From Tubulanus polymorphus (lineage: Eukaryota > Nemertea > Palaeonemertea > Tubulaniformes > Tubulanidae): a stretch of DNA of 64,000 bases. The notes below the pieces were generated by a model. That model worked only from the letters and a program-made list of their open reading frames with translations. It made no database searches and was not told where the DNA came from. How positions within the stretch are numbered: the first letter of the stretch is position 1; each line of letters starts with the position of its first letter. Location of the stretch: contig NC_134036.1 of the NCBI RefSeq assembly GCF_964204645.1, positions 2,046,001 through 2,110,000 on the forward strand, in the 5' to 3' direction. A program made the translations under genes and the position numbers. Shown piece by piece: positions 21,426 through 47,099 of the stretch.

Positions 21426-22009
21426 TTGTATATTTTGGGAAAAATTCTCATTTTGCTTTACTAAGGCCTATTGATTAATTATCCAATCTGCCATTTCATT
21501 TGAGTAAAAGCTTTGCCATTTTTTCCAATGTCTTAAGGAGCCCAACTTTATCGGCAGCAAATTCGAAGACACCGTGCAATTTATGAGGAGTAATTTCTGG
21601 AGTAATTTCCTCGAGCAAACGAAAAAACCGAACAAAAAAAAAATGAAATGAAAACAGTGCATACGAATTTTTTATCACAAAATTTATTCCACTATCATTA
21701 ATTATTATTAGTATTATTATTAATAATATCATCATCATTATTATTATTATAATCAGGGTTGATATCAATATGGTTAGCATAATCAATATTATTCAGATTT
21801 TCACATAACCTCTTTATATAACATTATATATGGAACATAATCAACATAATTGATATTCATTTTTATTTACATCACTATTTTCATATACTGATATATAGAT
21901 ACTAGTACGTAGAGTTATATAGCGCCGGTATTATCGATTTTAGACGATATTTATCGATAGTAATATTGATTTACCACCTAGGGTATCATTTTATCATAGG
22001 ATCCACAAA
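21426..22009. other. AT-rich intergenic region
   Basis: A(T/A)-rich sequence with imperfect ATT trinucleotide runs at 21690-21760. No gene. Confidence 0.4.
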
Positions 22010-22440
22010 AGAAATCAAACCCACACAACTGGATTCAGAGTCAAATTAAACCCACATAACTATGGAACTGGATCCAGAGTCGAATTGAACCCACACAACT
22101 GTTGAACTGGATTCAGAGTCCAATAAAACCTACACAACTGTGGAACTAGGTTAAGAGTTAAATTAAATCCACATAACTGTGGAACTGGATCCAGAGTCGA
22201 ATTGAACCCACACAACTGTTGAACTGGATTCAGAGTCCAATAAAACCTACACAACTGTGGAACTAGGTTAAGAGTAAAATTAAACCCACATAATTGTGGA
22301 ACAGGATCCAGAGTCGAATTGAACCCACACAGCTGTGGAACTGGATCCCGCAGCAAATTAAGCCCTTGTGGAACCGTGCCTGGAGAACCTACATAACTGT
22401 GGAACTGGATCCAGAAACTCTAATAAAACACAACTGTAGA
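22010..22440 (+). repeat. About 39-bp minisatellite, array 1
   Basis: Units such as AACCCACACAACTGT, GGAACTGGATCCAGAGTC and AATTGAACCC repeat about eleven times. A second array of the same family lies at 51215-51790, and scattered single units appear near 28450, 30650 and 36240-36350. Confidence 0.9.
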
Positions 22441-23778
22441 TATCATTAAATCCTAGTCATCGAAACGCCGCCTGCAGAAATTCGAACAATATGCATTATT
22501 GACTATATCCATCATAGTTATCATACAAGGTATAATCATTTTCGTCATCGATCAATAAATACACATGTGCATGTCACATGCACGTATGGGGCGCTTGTAC
22601 ATGTAAATTTAGGACAACATTTTCGATCGATACACTTACGTACTATTAACCACATTCTAAGGGGACATGATTTATGGAAAGCAGTGTTAGCAACTTTACC
22701 AGTTCAGTGACATTACTAACTACATCATAAGTACTGTTTGAATTGTGACCAACTAAAAACAAAATATGAATTTCGACTCTTACGGCGAAACGACGAAACA
22801 AAACGCTCATGGACGATCGGACCTTAGATTGTATAATTCATTTTTTTACCAAGATTTGAAATGAAATGATTTTAAAACGAAAGTCGTACGTCCGATATCG
22901 TTACGGAGTTTAAAGTCGTATGTCCGATGTCGTAAGGAGTTTAATTAAAACGACCACACTACAATGTCCGAATGGCTGCAGTTTGAAACTTGCATCGAAG
23001 CGCGGAAAATTGCTTAGTAATTCTTTCGACCCTCTCTGTCGTCCAAGGGTATATTGCCCAAACAGTTGGCCACAGATAAGTTGACATAGTGACGATTATA
23101 ACTGTTACTGTGGCTGTTTCAACAAACTTGAGAAACTGGTCCATCCAAACTCTCTTGTAATATAGAAGTTTCTCGTTAATTTGAAGAAGTGCTCAAAGTT
23201 TGGTTTACGTAACTGGTAAGTTGGCATGGTGCCAATGAAGTTTTCATCGTTACTATGTTAACCGCAGTTTGAGGAACCGACCCAGGAGGTTCGAAGGCAA
23301 CCGAAAAAAAGGTAGCTAATATATTTCTGAAATACATTTACAAGAAACGAGGCTAACGCGCGCCACGAAGCGTCTACGGCAAGCGAGGGTTTTTTTTTCG
23401 GCACGCACATTAAAACACGACAATCTACATATTCACTTATTCACGAATGTAGAATACTTTCAGTGTGGTCGTTGATACTTCTTCGTTTTTTTTTTGTTGT
23501 TGTTTTTTATTTAAGCTTTTCGCTTACGTAATCTAACGTATCAAAAAAGTGTCGACACGAAAACCGATGATATAATTTTTTCGGCACGGTACCACAGGCG
23601 CCATCTATATCTCATTAATGATACTAATACGTCGTCATGGTTATAACGGCCGATAAGTAGGCGCCATCTTTTTTCCACACGGCCCGACGTCCAATCACAG
23701 AGGAGTTCATCATACTAATTTTATATATTCATGATATGTACACTTCACATCACCACACTAACACACACGCGCACGTGA
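22441..23778. other. 3' flank of the cyclase gene, non-coding
   Basis: No exon is supported. On the minus strand an AATAAA hexamer (plus-strand TTTATT at 23506-23511) lies about 560 bp past the cyclase stop codon and is a candidate polyadenylation signal. The region becomes CpG-richer toward 24000. Confidence 0.35.
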
Positions 23779-23923
23779 GCGCCACCTGGCGTCTGAATAC
23801 GAAATCGATTAATTCCGATAAAACGTAAATGTCATCTTTCACGAATATGTACACTCCGTGCGCCACCTGGCGGCTCATTTACCACGTGTATGAATGTGTG
23901 CATTCCGTGCGCCACCTGGTGGC
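23779..23923 (+). promoter_or_regulatory. Cluster of three CTCF-like motifs
   Basis: GCGCCACCTGGCG (23779-23791), GCGCCACCTGGCGG (23860-23873) and GCGCCACCTGGTGGC (23909-23923). The third fits the core GCC-M-Y-C-T-R-S-T-G-G exactly; the others differ at one or two positions. All three are in the same orientation, 81 and 49 bp apart, just beyond the 3' end of the cyclase coding region. The core CACCTG is also an E-box, so Snail-type factors are an alternative. Confidence 0.45.
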
Positions 23924-24066
23924 CGAGCCGATCGGTCGAGTGAACCCACGTTTCTCAACAATAAATTTCTCGAATTTCAAACGACATTAAAAACAACCAA
24001 CAATAACGCGCGTTGAGTCCGGTATCGTAGCGACCGTACGCGCGTTACGCGTCGTTATAGTTACCC

Positions 24067-37046
<12,980 letters not shown>

Positions 37047-37719
37047 CTGAAAAATAGGAAATAATAAAAAAAATCGATTATTTATTTAATCGCCAACTTT
37101 TTTTTAGACTGAAAATTAAGATTCGAAATTTTTTTTAAAAATTGCGGAAAATTTGTAAAATCCCTCCTGTTGCGACTAAATTCACCGAAGTTTTTTTTAC
37201 GTCTCAAACTATTTGCTATTTCGGTAAAGACTCGAAAGGTATTCGCACGATTTACCGATGATTCGACAAAATACTGAAAATTGTTGAATGAAGAAGTTCT
37301 TCTTCTTTTTTTTCTCCATAACAGAAAAAAAACCTCAACAACTCATCCTGCGAGGTGTCGGGAATTAAAAGAAATACCAGCAGGTAGATAATTGAATTTC
37401 CCCCTCCCCGACCCTCCTCGCAAACGAAGTAAGGAGCGAAAAAAAGAAATCGCACGACTCACGTGACCGTGATGAACTAGTTTTTTCAGCGGAAGTGGGA
37501 GGTCGTATTATTAGCGATAAACTAATAAATAAATCCGCGGTGCGGTCAACAGGCTCGACCGCATCACGTTTGTGAACACTGGCGCACTGATTCGATTTTC
37601 TAACGATAAATCTAATTAGCATATAGTCGACATTGTTAGCGTCTCGATCACGTGTTCGCTCTGGTTATTAATTAGTTCCAAGCGAGAATCTTAGCCCGTG
37701 ACTATGCAAACGGCTCCAA
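37047..37719. other. Sequence 5' of the first visible cyclase exon
   Basis: No exon with natriuretic-receptor similarity was found on the minus strand here. The next upstream coding exon must end in phase 1 and lies further right or outside the window. Confidence 0.4.
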
Positions 37720-38010
37720 GAGTCATTTTAGAAAAGATGTCCGCCTCCACGAAATACCCTATGACATCATCAAATTGATGTGGGGATATAGATACTTCTA
37801 GAAAAGATGCCTGCCTCCAAAAATCACCCTATGATATCATAGACAAGATATCTATAATCCCCATATGACCTCATCAAATATTGATATAGAAAGGCGCTTT
37901 CGGAAAAGCCTCAATAAGTCCTACAGAGACATCAATTTTTGTGGTAACACATATAGCCACTTCAAAGAAAGATAGCTACGTCCATAAATCCCCCAATGAC
38001 GTCATCGCGG
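37720..38010 (+). repeat. CRE-bearing dispersed repeat, cluster 1
   Basis: Three or four units of GATGNCNGCCTCC...TCACCCTATGACATCATC followed by GATATAGATACTTCTAG-type sequence. One perfect TGACGTCA occurs at 37997-38004. Confidence 0.75.
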
Positions 38011-39238
38011 TATTTTTACGGAGTCAGCCAGGTGTCCATACCCTTTTTATACTTAAAAGGTCCAAATATCTCCACGTATAGTACTGTTGCAGCATATACA
38101 AGATTGAATACGAACAGACGAACCTTTTACGTTGGCATTTATTGTCCTAATTGGGCGGCGCATACGATAGCTATTAACCTCACTCTTTAGCAGACATAGT
38201 GAATCGAGAGAATGGGAGAGGGTAGAGAAAGGAGTTGGAGACACGGACGTTTATTCCTACCTAATTCGATATATGGTTGCGATCAATGAAGGATACATGA
38301 TTTGATTACGTGGACTTTATTAACACGATCTATGTGAGCGATAGAGTGAGTGAGCGAGGGTCTGATGTAATCAGAAATCCACGACCAGCTACTTCGGCTT
38401 CTTAATTCACGGCTTATCGTAAAGGGGTATGTGAGGGCATAAGGGAGGTGTGAGGGGTGTCAGTGTCTGTAAAGGGTATGTGAGGGCATGTAAGGGGAAA
38501 CCCATGGGATGCAGGATGTGGGGGAGGGGGTAAGATGGGGATGAAAGGGTCTGTTAGAGGTGTCAGTGTCTGTTTGTGGTGTCAGGATATTTGAGGGGAT
38601 GTGTCTGTCAGGCTGTCAGTCGATTTGAAGGGCGAAGAAGGGTCTCGGGAAATAGCTCTGAGAATTACAATTAAATGTCCTGCAGCGCACTATTCTGGAC
38701 AGATTCGATTGTCCGCAGTCGTGCCCGGAATTTCTGGTGGTTTATGCTAAACCCATTTTCCCGAATGACTACCTCTGAGTGGAAAAAGAAAAGGTTGTAT
38801 TTCTCTTTCAGAGCAGCCTGTAACCTGCAACCCCTGGGCCTGTAACCCGCATCCCCTCAGCCTAACCCGCTTCCTAATTCGACTCTTAATCACACTATTC
38901 CTCCAAATCGAACTACAAACACCAGACATTTCATCTGCTCTCACCTTCCAAAAACAGATCGTCAACACTTCAAACTACAAAGTGAATATCTGTTAAGTGT
39001 TTATGAGGGCTTCACACACAAAGTCTGAAGAGGGCGAAGAAGGCTTTGATTGTCATATTCTTAAGAAACTTTCGAAAAAAGATCTCGACACTTTTTTTCT
39101 GTCCGCCCGCGAGGAATTGAGGCAAATTTCGCGGCCGATAAATCACTGGATACCAGACGAGAATTACAGCGCGTGACATCACGCGAACCGATGCGTTAAA
39201 CAATCGCAAAAAACCCGCCAGCGAAACAACCACCGCGG
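38011..39238. other. Non-coding, G-rich degenerate repeats
   Basis: AGGGGTGTCAGTGTCTGT and GGGTATGTGAGGGCAT strings recur between 38420 and 38620. No gene is supported. Confidence 0.45.
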
Positions 39239-39239
39239 T

Positions 39240-39289
<50 letters not shown>

Positions 39290-39480
39290 CAGCAGCAGCA
39301 GCATCACTACTATTACCATAAGCAGCAACAGCAACAGCATCACCGCCACCATCAGCAGCAACAGCATCATCACTACCATCAGCAGCAGTAGCCGCAACAT
39401 CACTACCACCATCAGCAGCAGCCGCATCAGCAGTGTCTGCACCAGCAGCAACAGCAACAATGCCACTGCATCAACAGCAA
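39240..39480 (+). repeat. CAG trinucleotide repeat region
   Basis: A near-pure GCA run at 39241-39303 is followed by imperfect CAGCAGCAACAGCATCACC-type units to about 39480. The minus-strand poly-Leu frame is a by-product of the repeat. Confidence 0.95.
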
Positions 39481-39789
39481 AAAGACGCCTAATAAGATTG
39501 AAGAGAGTCTGAACGCTGACGATAAGTGTGTCGTGCCGATAAACTGTATATACACCCCGCAGCGCGGGAGACAGAGAGCGGGAGAGAGATACTTAATACC
39601 GTTTATTATAGCTTAACTCAATCTGCCGGAAAAATGGACGCCCTTTAGAATGCCATGGTATCGATGCGATGATAGAGTGAGTGAGTGAGGCGCTAGTGAT
39701 ATAGTTTTGCCCTTTCGAAGCGCTAAGAACCTTCGATAAACGATGGTCGATTTTACGAGTCAATAAATTCTTGTTTTATATTAGGATAT

Positions 39790-40020
39790 CCTGAAGAGAT
39801 GGCCGCTTTTATGAATCCTCCATGGACATCACCGAATTGATGTGAGGATATAGACTAAAAAATGGCCGCCTCATATCATTAAGTCGATTTGAAGATATGG
39901 AAACTTCTAGAAAAGATGGCTATTTCCATAAAATCCACAAAATATCACCAAAGTAATGTGATGATAAATGTGATAGAAAAAATGGCTACCTCGATAAATC
40001 CCCTTATGACGTCAAATAGC
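39790..40020 (+). repeat. CRE-bearing dispersed repeat, cluster 2
   Basis: Units with AAAGATGGCTATTTCCATAA and CCCCTTATGACGTCAAAT, with one perfect TGACGTCA at 40007-40014. Confidence 0.75.
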
Positions 40021-40539
40021 ATTTCGAATCTATAATACGGCTATGCTTATTATTAAATCATTTGCGAGAAACGCTAATCATAGGACGGTTCACTGGACTA
40101 GGAACGGAACTTTTTCGAGTCCAGAAAAAGTTTAGGTTCCGAATCAACGATCAAAGATTCGGTAACTGGTCGAACCGTTTTATTGCCGCCTCTGACGCGA
40201 AACGGTTTAAAATCTTCGACCATAAATTCACCCGATTAGTTTTAACGGTCGCGCGTTAAGCGGTTTAATGGAGTTTAATGACGCGTGACCCGCACCGCGT
40301 TTAAGTCGTCAGAAACTTGTAATTAAACCGTTTACGAGATTTAATCGCCTTCGAAATGAGTTTCTAAGGCTAAAATGAATCGATACCTTGTTTCTGATTC
40401 AGCTAGTAGAACACAGTCACAATTCGGTCGCATGTAAAACTCGGGTAAAGTTCTTGTAAGGACTCACTCATACAGATTGATACCTTGTCTCTCATTTCAG
40501 CTTAGTTTAAAAGTTGACCTAGCCAGCCGCCGATTTACC

Positions 40540-41010
40540 TTGTACATTACTTATAGAAAATCACGATCAAGCTGACAATAGCAGGCCCGGCAGTTATAGA
40601 AATTAACTGATTACTAATTTTATTGCAGTTTACAAAAATGACCCCAACAATTAGGACAAACCAGGTATCATTCATTCTATTCCAGCCCTCTTGGATTCTC
40701 GCTAATACCTTTCTTTAAAATCATGATCAAGCTAACAATAACAAATCCGTCAGTTATAGAAATGAACCGATTATAAATTTTATTGCAGTTTACAAAAGTG
40801 ACCCCTAGGAGAAAGAAACCAGGTATCATTCATTCGATTCCAGCCTTCTTCTTGGCTTCATGGATTCTCGCTAACTTTCTTTAAAATCATGATCAAGCTC
40901 ACAATAACAGACCCGGCAGTTATAGAAATGATCTGTGATCACGAATTTAATCGCAGTTTACGAAAGTGACCCCCAAGGAGAAACAAGGTATCATTTTGTT
41001 CTGGCCTTAC
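40540..41010 (+). repeat. About 165-bp tandem repeat, three copies
   Basis: AAAATCACGATCAAGCTGAC (40557), AAAATCATGATCAAGCTAAC (about 40717) and AAAATCATGATCAAGCTCAC (about 40882) each precede a CAGTTATAGAAAT and TTGCAGTTTACAAAAGTGACC block. Confidence 0.85.
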
Positions 41011-41680
41011 GGTAGAAATTTGAATTTCATCGGTTTACGAGTTCGTCCCTTATTGGAAGCTGTAAAATAGCTTGCAACAATTCGCTGTATATAAACCTCT
41101 CGGCTTACACCGACCTTAACATCTAGAATAACTCGCAGATTTGTAAAAGCGAAAAAAACGTACATTTCGAAATATCGAAAAAATAAGAGATCTCAAAAAA
41201 TCGATTAAATTGAGATTCATCATAGTTTTGACAGGCTAGTTTAACGGATGGTGAACAGAGCTCTCATATCGTCTGCTTCTAAGAGAACGTGCGTGCGCGG
41301 CTTCTATCAACATTTTAGATTAACTTCTACCAGGTTCCACCAGACGAACCCCCTTAGTCCGTACTAATCTGGTCTTTTTCTAACATCAACACAATATATA
41401 TGCCTCCCGATATCCGACCATGTTCAGTTGGTAGGCATGAAAACATATTGTTAAACTTTCAAATCATGGAGTCTCTCATGAACCCCTTTCAATAAAGACT
41501 TTTTGGATATCCTTCAATACAGTTTCAAATGGATTAAAAAACGATGATTTAGGTCGACTGCCTGTCCTTTCTGGTCCTATTAAGACCTTTATTAGGTATG
41601 TACTACCAAAAATGAGCGAGCTAGGCCACATGGAATGCTCTCAAGTCAGGTTGAAATAGACATTTGTAATACAGACAATT
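41011..41680. other. Non-coding, nothing recognised
   Basis: No coding exon or clear repeat was identified. Confidence 0.4.
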
Positions 41681-41900
41681 TCATAAAAGATGGCTCCCTC
41701 CATAAATACCCATATGACGTCATCAAATCGATTTGGTAGATACTTACAGAAAAGATGGCTTCCACTACCCTATGACGTCGTCAAAGATGGATATGGCAAA
41801 TTATTTCAGAAAAGATGGCTACCTCAATAAATCCCCTATGACGTCATCAAAACGATATGGTGGAAACTTAAAAAAAAAAGATGGCCTCCGTCTATAAAAC
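41681..41900 (+). repeat. CRE-bearing dispersed repeat, cluster 3
   Basis: Three units starting AAAAGATGGCT. Perfect TGACGTCA occurs at 41715-41722 and 41839-41846; the middle unit has TGACGTCG. Confidence 0.8.
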
Positions 41901-42247
41901 CCCTTATAAACCTCCTTAAATGTCTGCTTCCATCTCGCTTGACACACGCCCCTCTCTCCCCCTTGTCTCCCCATCTACTCTCGACCCCTTCCTCGCGTCC
42001 CCTCTCTCTCTCTCGTCCCTCGCAAACCTACCAAACAAACTTCGGAGGTAATCGATTTCCGATCGATAGCCAGTCTGATCGGTATCTAAGTCACTGTAAG
42101 TATAAACGTGATTAATCACTGATCGATTCATTGTCACGTGTTCAGCATGATTTCGTTGTTTTTTTTTCTCACTGTCTCTCATCGCACGCGTATACTTGAA
42201 GCATTATTCTAATCGATCGATATCGCCGAGCTCCGGTATCCTATACG

Positions 42248-42272
42248 TACAACACACACACACACACACACG
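42248..42272 (+). repeat. (CA)n microsatellite
   Basis: About eleven CA dinucleotides, flanked by CGTACAA and CGCCACTACG. Confidence 0.9.
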
Positions 42273-42659
42273 CCACTACGAGGCGGTAAATTGCTCAATT
42301 TGCGGTGGATTTAGATTCGGTATTGGGTAGGGTTATTACCGACGCGACAGTGACGACTGTTTAGTGGATCCATGCACGTTTCGTTAACACATACCTGATC
42401 AGTATCCGCGTCTAATCCACAATAAAATTACTTTAACAACTGGGATAGTTTTTTTTTTCTGGATAGTTTTTTAGTGGATAGTTTTTTCTTGGTTGGTTTT
42501 GTTTTTCTAAATGAATACAGTGAATCACAAATTTGTAAAGTCTTATTTTTCATAATGAATAAACGTCTTTGCGTCATGGCGAATAAAACTAAGTTTGTAA
42601 GTTGAGAAATTCAGTCTTGTCAGTTGCAACAAATCTATTTTTTGCAGCGATCGCATTAC

Positions 42660-42770
42660 TCTCATCGAAGGTCACAGGAGCCCGACATGCAGCACCTTGC
42701 AGGAGCCCAACAGGTATGCAGCACTTCTTGGGAGCCCGACATGTATGCAGCACCTAGCGGGGCCGGGTGA
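42660..42770 (+). repeat. About 36-bp repeat, three copies
   Basis: AGGAGCCCGACATGCAGCAC, AGGAGCCCAACAGGTATGCA and GGGAGCCCGACATGTATGCA recur in tandem, each leading to GCAGCACCT/TTCTTGGG. Confidence 0.8.
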
Positions 42771-42814
42771 GCGAGAAACTTTGCATCAAGTGTGTGTGGG
42801 GTCATGCAAACGTT

Positions 42815-42900
42815 TTCAAAAAAGGATGGCCGCCTTCATAAATCGCCTTATGACATCATCGAAATGATGCGGTGATGAAGAAACTTCTAGAAAAGGTGTA
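42815..42900 (+). repeat. CRE-type dispersed repeat, single unit
   Basis: AAGGATGGCCGCCTTCATAA...CTTATGACATCATCGAAATG...GAAACTTCTAGAAAA is a unit with a mutated CRE (TGACATCA). Confidence 0.7.
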
Positions 42901-43677
42901 AACCGAGGTCAAACAAGTGGAAAAAGTTTTGAAAAAAAAGATCGAGAAGTTATTTTGCAATTGGCGATCAGGTCAGGCGACTGGATCAGGATTACCCTGT
43001 GATGGCGAGAGGTCAAGCGTTACCGAGATAACGGGACAATAACCGTTAGAAATCACCCCCCCCCGCAGCGAATCTGATCACCAATAGAAACAATCATATT
43101 ATTGTACCAGGAAATTGATAACCGACAAACCGAAACAGTGATTTCCGGTTATAAATTCGAGACGCTCGTTTAACGACCATAAATATACCGGGCGATAAGA
43201 TTGTGGTCGTATCGTCTGCTCAAAGTGGTAATAACGGAGATGATAATGTGTGTAATAAGAATCATTATACTATCTTTCACTTACGCTAGGCGCAGCGGTA
43301 CAAAAAATCAATTATCGTCGTTTCGGCTCGACAAAAATCGTCGATTCCGGTTTTTAGACGCGATCGTGTTCGTAACGAACGAAAACCGAAACGCGAAACG
43401 ACGAGAATGAGAATTTAATTTGAATTCGAAACAAATATGGGAGAAAGGATCTCTGGCGAAAGAGACAAATAAATTAAGGATCTCTTCTTTCTTCGTCTAG
43501 TGTTGACCCAGGAAGGGTAAACCGGTATCTACTCATACTGCCGTTAAATAACAGTTTCGTTCGATCGAATTTTCATTAAATGTTATTTACGCTTTGCTAC
43601 AAATCGCGTCATAAGCTACAATTTCATTAGTTGCCTCGCTTTCAGCAATCGCTTCTTTAGTTTTTAGATCACAACTA
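42901..43677. other. Non-coding, nothing recognised
   Basis: No exon or repeat array was identified. A short C-run occurs near 43057. Confidence 0.4.
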
Positions 43678-44290
43678 CAATGAGCTTAGACTGGTCTTAA
43701 GTTGTTAAATGCGTTATAGAACCAAAATGAGCTTAGACTGGTCTTAAGTTGTTAGATTGGTTATAGAACCAAAATGAGCTTAGACTGGTCATAAGTTGTT
43801 AGATTGGTAATAGAACCAAAATGATCTTAGACTGGTCTTAAGTTGTTAGATTGGTTATAGAACCAAAATGAGCTTAGACTGGTCATAAGTTGTTAGATTG
43901 GTAATAGAACCAAAATGAGCTTAGACTGGTCTTAAGTTGTTAGATTGGCTATAGAACCAAAATGAGCTTAGACTGGTCTTAAGTTGTTAGATTGGCTATA
44001 GAACCAAAATGAGCTTAGACTGGTCTTGTAAAGTTGTTAGATTGGTAATAGAACCAAAATGAGCTTAGACTGGTCTTAAGTTGTTAGATTGGATATAGAA
44101 CTGAAATGAGCTTAGACTGGTCTTAAGTTGTCAGATTGGTTATAAAGCCACAATGAGCTTAGACTGGCCTTAAGTTTTTAGATTGGTTATAGAACTGAAA
44201 CGAGCTTAGACTGGTCTTAATTTGTTAGTTTGGGTATAAGAACCAAATGAGCTTAGACAGGTCTTAAGTTGTTAGTTTGGCTATACTAAT
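43678..44290 (+). repeat. 47-bp minisatellite, about 13 copies
   Basis: Unit parts are TTGTTAGATTGGTTATAGAA, CCAAAATGAG and CTTAGACTGGTCTTAAG. Single diverged relatives occur at about 25490-25560, 30520-30620 and 61540-61730, so the array grew from a dispersed sequence. Confidence 0.95.
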
Positions 44291-44799
44291 AAGCCTCTTA
44301 TAGTGGTACTTCCATCCTGAAAACGGTGCCTGGAGTCTGTGATATTCAAATATCATCATTCCCTTACAACAATCGTCGTCAAAGCAACAGCCACAGAAAA
44401 AACTAATTTCATACCACATTCGACACGAGTCATTCGATACACGTGCTTTAGATTCTCGTTATTAGTTTTTGTCAGGTTTTTTTTTTCTCCAGCTTTTTGC
44501 CGAGGTTTATAGAAACCACGACCGACAGGAGTGTCGGGTGTCGGGTGCCCTAGTCTGCCTACGATCAAGAAGAGATTGGGAGAAAATATAATTCCTTTTG
44601 ATTATTCATTTATCATCTAGATTACGGATTATATGGATGAATGTATTTTCGATGTATGCGCAGTTCCTCTCTGAGATTCTCATATTACCGGTGATATCAT
44701 TTTGATATTTCGTCCGACAACGATTCGTGAATAATTTATCCCCGCGAAAGACGAATAGAAATTTGAGATTCGAGATTTTACTGTCGATCTGTATAATCA

Positions 44800-44880
44800 C
44801 GATCCTTGGTTAATCCCACGGGACTCGAACCGCCAGCACTGTTTCACGCTTAGCTCTCAGACTTCCGGAGGAAAACCCAT
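44800..44880 (-). mobile_element. tRNA-like fragment, minus strand
   Basis: GGCGGTTCGAGTCCCGTGGG on the minus strand (about 44815-44835) is a good B box, preceded by a weak A-box-like GAGAGCTAAGCGTG. It is a degenerate tRNA or SINE piece. Confidence 0.4.
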
Positions 44881-44899
44881 AAAAATGTGCATTCTCTGA

Positions 44900-45170
44900 T
44901 AGCCGTTGAAGAAGATCCTTTTATATGACATCAAAACATTGATGAGGCAAAAGATATCTCTAGAAAATATCGTTATCATAGACACAGACAAATAAGAGGT
45001 AAACTACCTTCATGAATCACCCTATGACGTCATCGGGGGATTCATGATACACGACATATTGATTTGGCAAAGGATATTCCCAGAAATATAGGTTTCATAG
45101 ACGCAGACAATATGTGGTAAATTGCTTTCATGATTCCCCCTATGACGTCACCAACTGATGATCCTCGCGG
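44900..45170 (+). repeat. CRE-bearing dispersed repeat, cluster 4
   Basis: Two diverged units in tandem (period about 118 bp), with perfect TGACGTCA at 45025-45032 and 45143-45150. Confidence 0.75.
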
Positions 45171-45555
45171 TGGAATTGGTAGAAAATAGAAACTTTGTAT
45201 TTGTTTTTGGTGGTACCTTACAAACACGTATCGAGTTTGTGGTTTCTCCGTCATAAGGAAGTAAACATCAACGCTTAGTTTCACGAAGGTTTAAAACAAT
45301 TAGCTCATCGCCATTTCTTTCTTCAAACCACGCTCCCTTTACTTCCGTTTTTTCTTGTCTTCCCCCAGAGGGCAGCACATCCTAGCCAAAATTGTTGCCA
45401 ACAGAGTTTGAAGAAGGCAATGAAACCAATATCGCTGAGTCGGATAAAGTGCAGCGCGTGATCTTCTCGCGGTGGAATCTTTAATGATCCATAGGACGTA
45501 ATTGTGATCGATTGGTCGCTGACGATTCCCGCTGAATTCCCTTATTCCCTGATCG

Positions 45556-45775
45556 AGAGCAGACGAGAGAGAGAGAGGGAGATATAGCAGACGAGAGGGA
45601 GGTATAGCAGACGAGAGAGAGGGAGGTATAGCAGACGAGAGAGAGGTATAGTAGACGAGAGAGAGAGGGAGGTATAGCAGACGAGAGAGAGGTATAGCAG
45701 ACGAGAGAGAGGGAGGTATAACAGACGAGAGAGGTGGGAGACGAGAGGGAGGTAGCAGAAGTATGGAGGTAACAG
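45556..45775 (+). repeat. GA-rich minisatellite
   Basis: Units such as GGAGGTATAGCAGACGAGAG of variable length, about eight copies. Confidence 0.9.
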
Positions 45776-46059
45776 ACGTGCGCAGACGAACTAGACTGAG
45801 AATAGAATCGGCGAAAAAGTCGACGGATTATTATCGTTACGCAGTCGCCGTCTGCTGTTAGCAGTCCGTTTGTAAAAATAATTGTCCAATTATACGTCTG
45901 ATGATGATGATATAACAGACCAGGTTAATGACGCCGAAACTCTCCGTAAAGGGATCTCGGTCGTCTGCCAACCTTCTTGGCATTCATAACAAAATACCAT
46001 AGCAACTTGGAAATGTTAGCAGAAGCAAAGCAAAGAACGGATCCACGTATAAATTTACA

Positions 46060-46295
46060 TTTCGTAAAATGGCTGCCCCCATGAATCCCCCAATGACGTC
46101 ACTATTAGTTGATGCTATAAAGCCACTGCATGGAAATATGGTCGCCTTCATGAATCCTCCAATGACATCATCAAATTGATGATAGTAAATGATGGCTATT
46201 TACAAAAATTCCGATATGACTCCATGTAAAATATGTTGTGCATAAACAATAGCGAAATGAGTACATCTCTAGATCACCCTATGACGTCATCGAAT
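46060..46295 (+). repeat. CRE-bearing dispersed repeat, cluster 5
   Basis: Three units. Perfect TGACGTCA at 46094-46101 and 46282-46289; the middle unit has TGACATCA. Confidence 0.75.
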
Positions 46296-47099
46296 TACGT
46301 GCACTTTATTGTTTAGCAGAAGTTGGCGAAGTTACGTAAATTGATGATAACGGGAGGAATCACGTCGTTTGTCGAGGAGAATTTTACACTTGTCACTCGG
46401 CGACAATTTCTCTAAATGATCTAAATTAGTTTAGCATTGTAAAAACGTCGATAATTTCTGACGATGACACAACAGCATCAGCAGCATCAGCGGCAGACGA
46501 TATTATCTACACCGCAACGGCGCCATTATCTTAATCTCGTTACAACAGACGTCGAGTCTTCGAAACTTCTTCCGCTAAAATGTCTTCACCTCTCCCGACG
46601 ACGGTGTTAATTCTCGGAGCTGCCACCGGCAGGCGAGTAGCTTTTAGATTTTAAAACTTTTAAAACGTCGTCTGCGTCGAGTAGGACGGTAAGTGTCGGT
46701 TTTAGTTTAATCCTATTAAACAGTTTGAAACTCCGAGCAGACGATACCGCGGATTAAATCTTACTCCCACTCTTCCTCCCTACGCTGGCGTAAAGTATTC
46801 TACTCCTAAAGAGTGACTATCTAATCTTATTCCTCCTTAAACGTAGTTACGACTTGGGGGAGATGAGAGCAACAATATCATCTCCTTAGTGATAATACCA
46901 CGACCGTTATAAGTAACGATAGCGATGAGATTTTGAATCGGGTTCAACGCGTGAAATGCTTTTAAGATTACCAAAGGCTTCACTGACGGTGTTAATGAAT
47001 CAAGCAGTAGGCAAAGGAAGGGGGTATCTAACTGGTAACAGGTTGAGATATGAAGATGAAGAGCTCTAATCGAAAGCTTTTAGGCGTAACACGTCGTCA
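46296..47099. other. Non-coding, nothing recognised
   Basis: No exon was identified. A short CAGCATCAGCAGCATCAGC run lies near 46471. Confidence 0.4.

Noticed and set aside
39179-39466. Leu-rich open frame on the minus strand
   Set aside because: It is the translation of a CAG trinucleotide repeat and its imperfect continuation, with no non-repetitive coding sequence.
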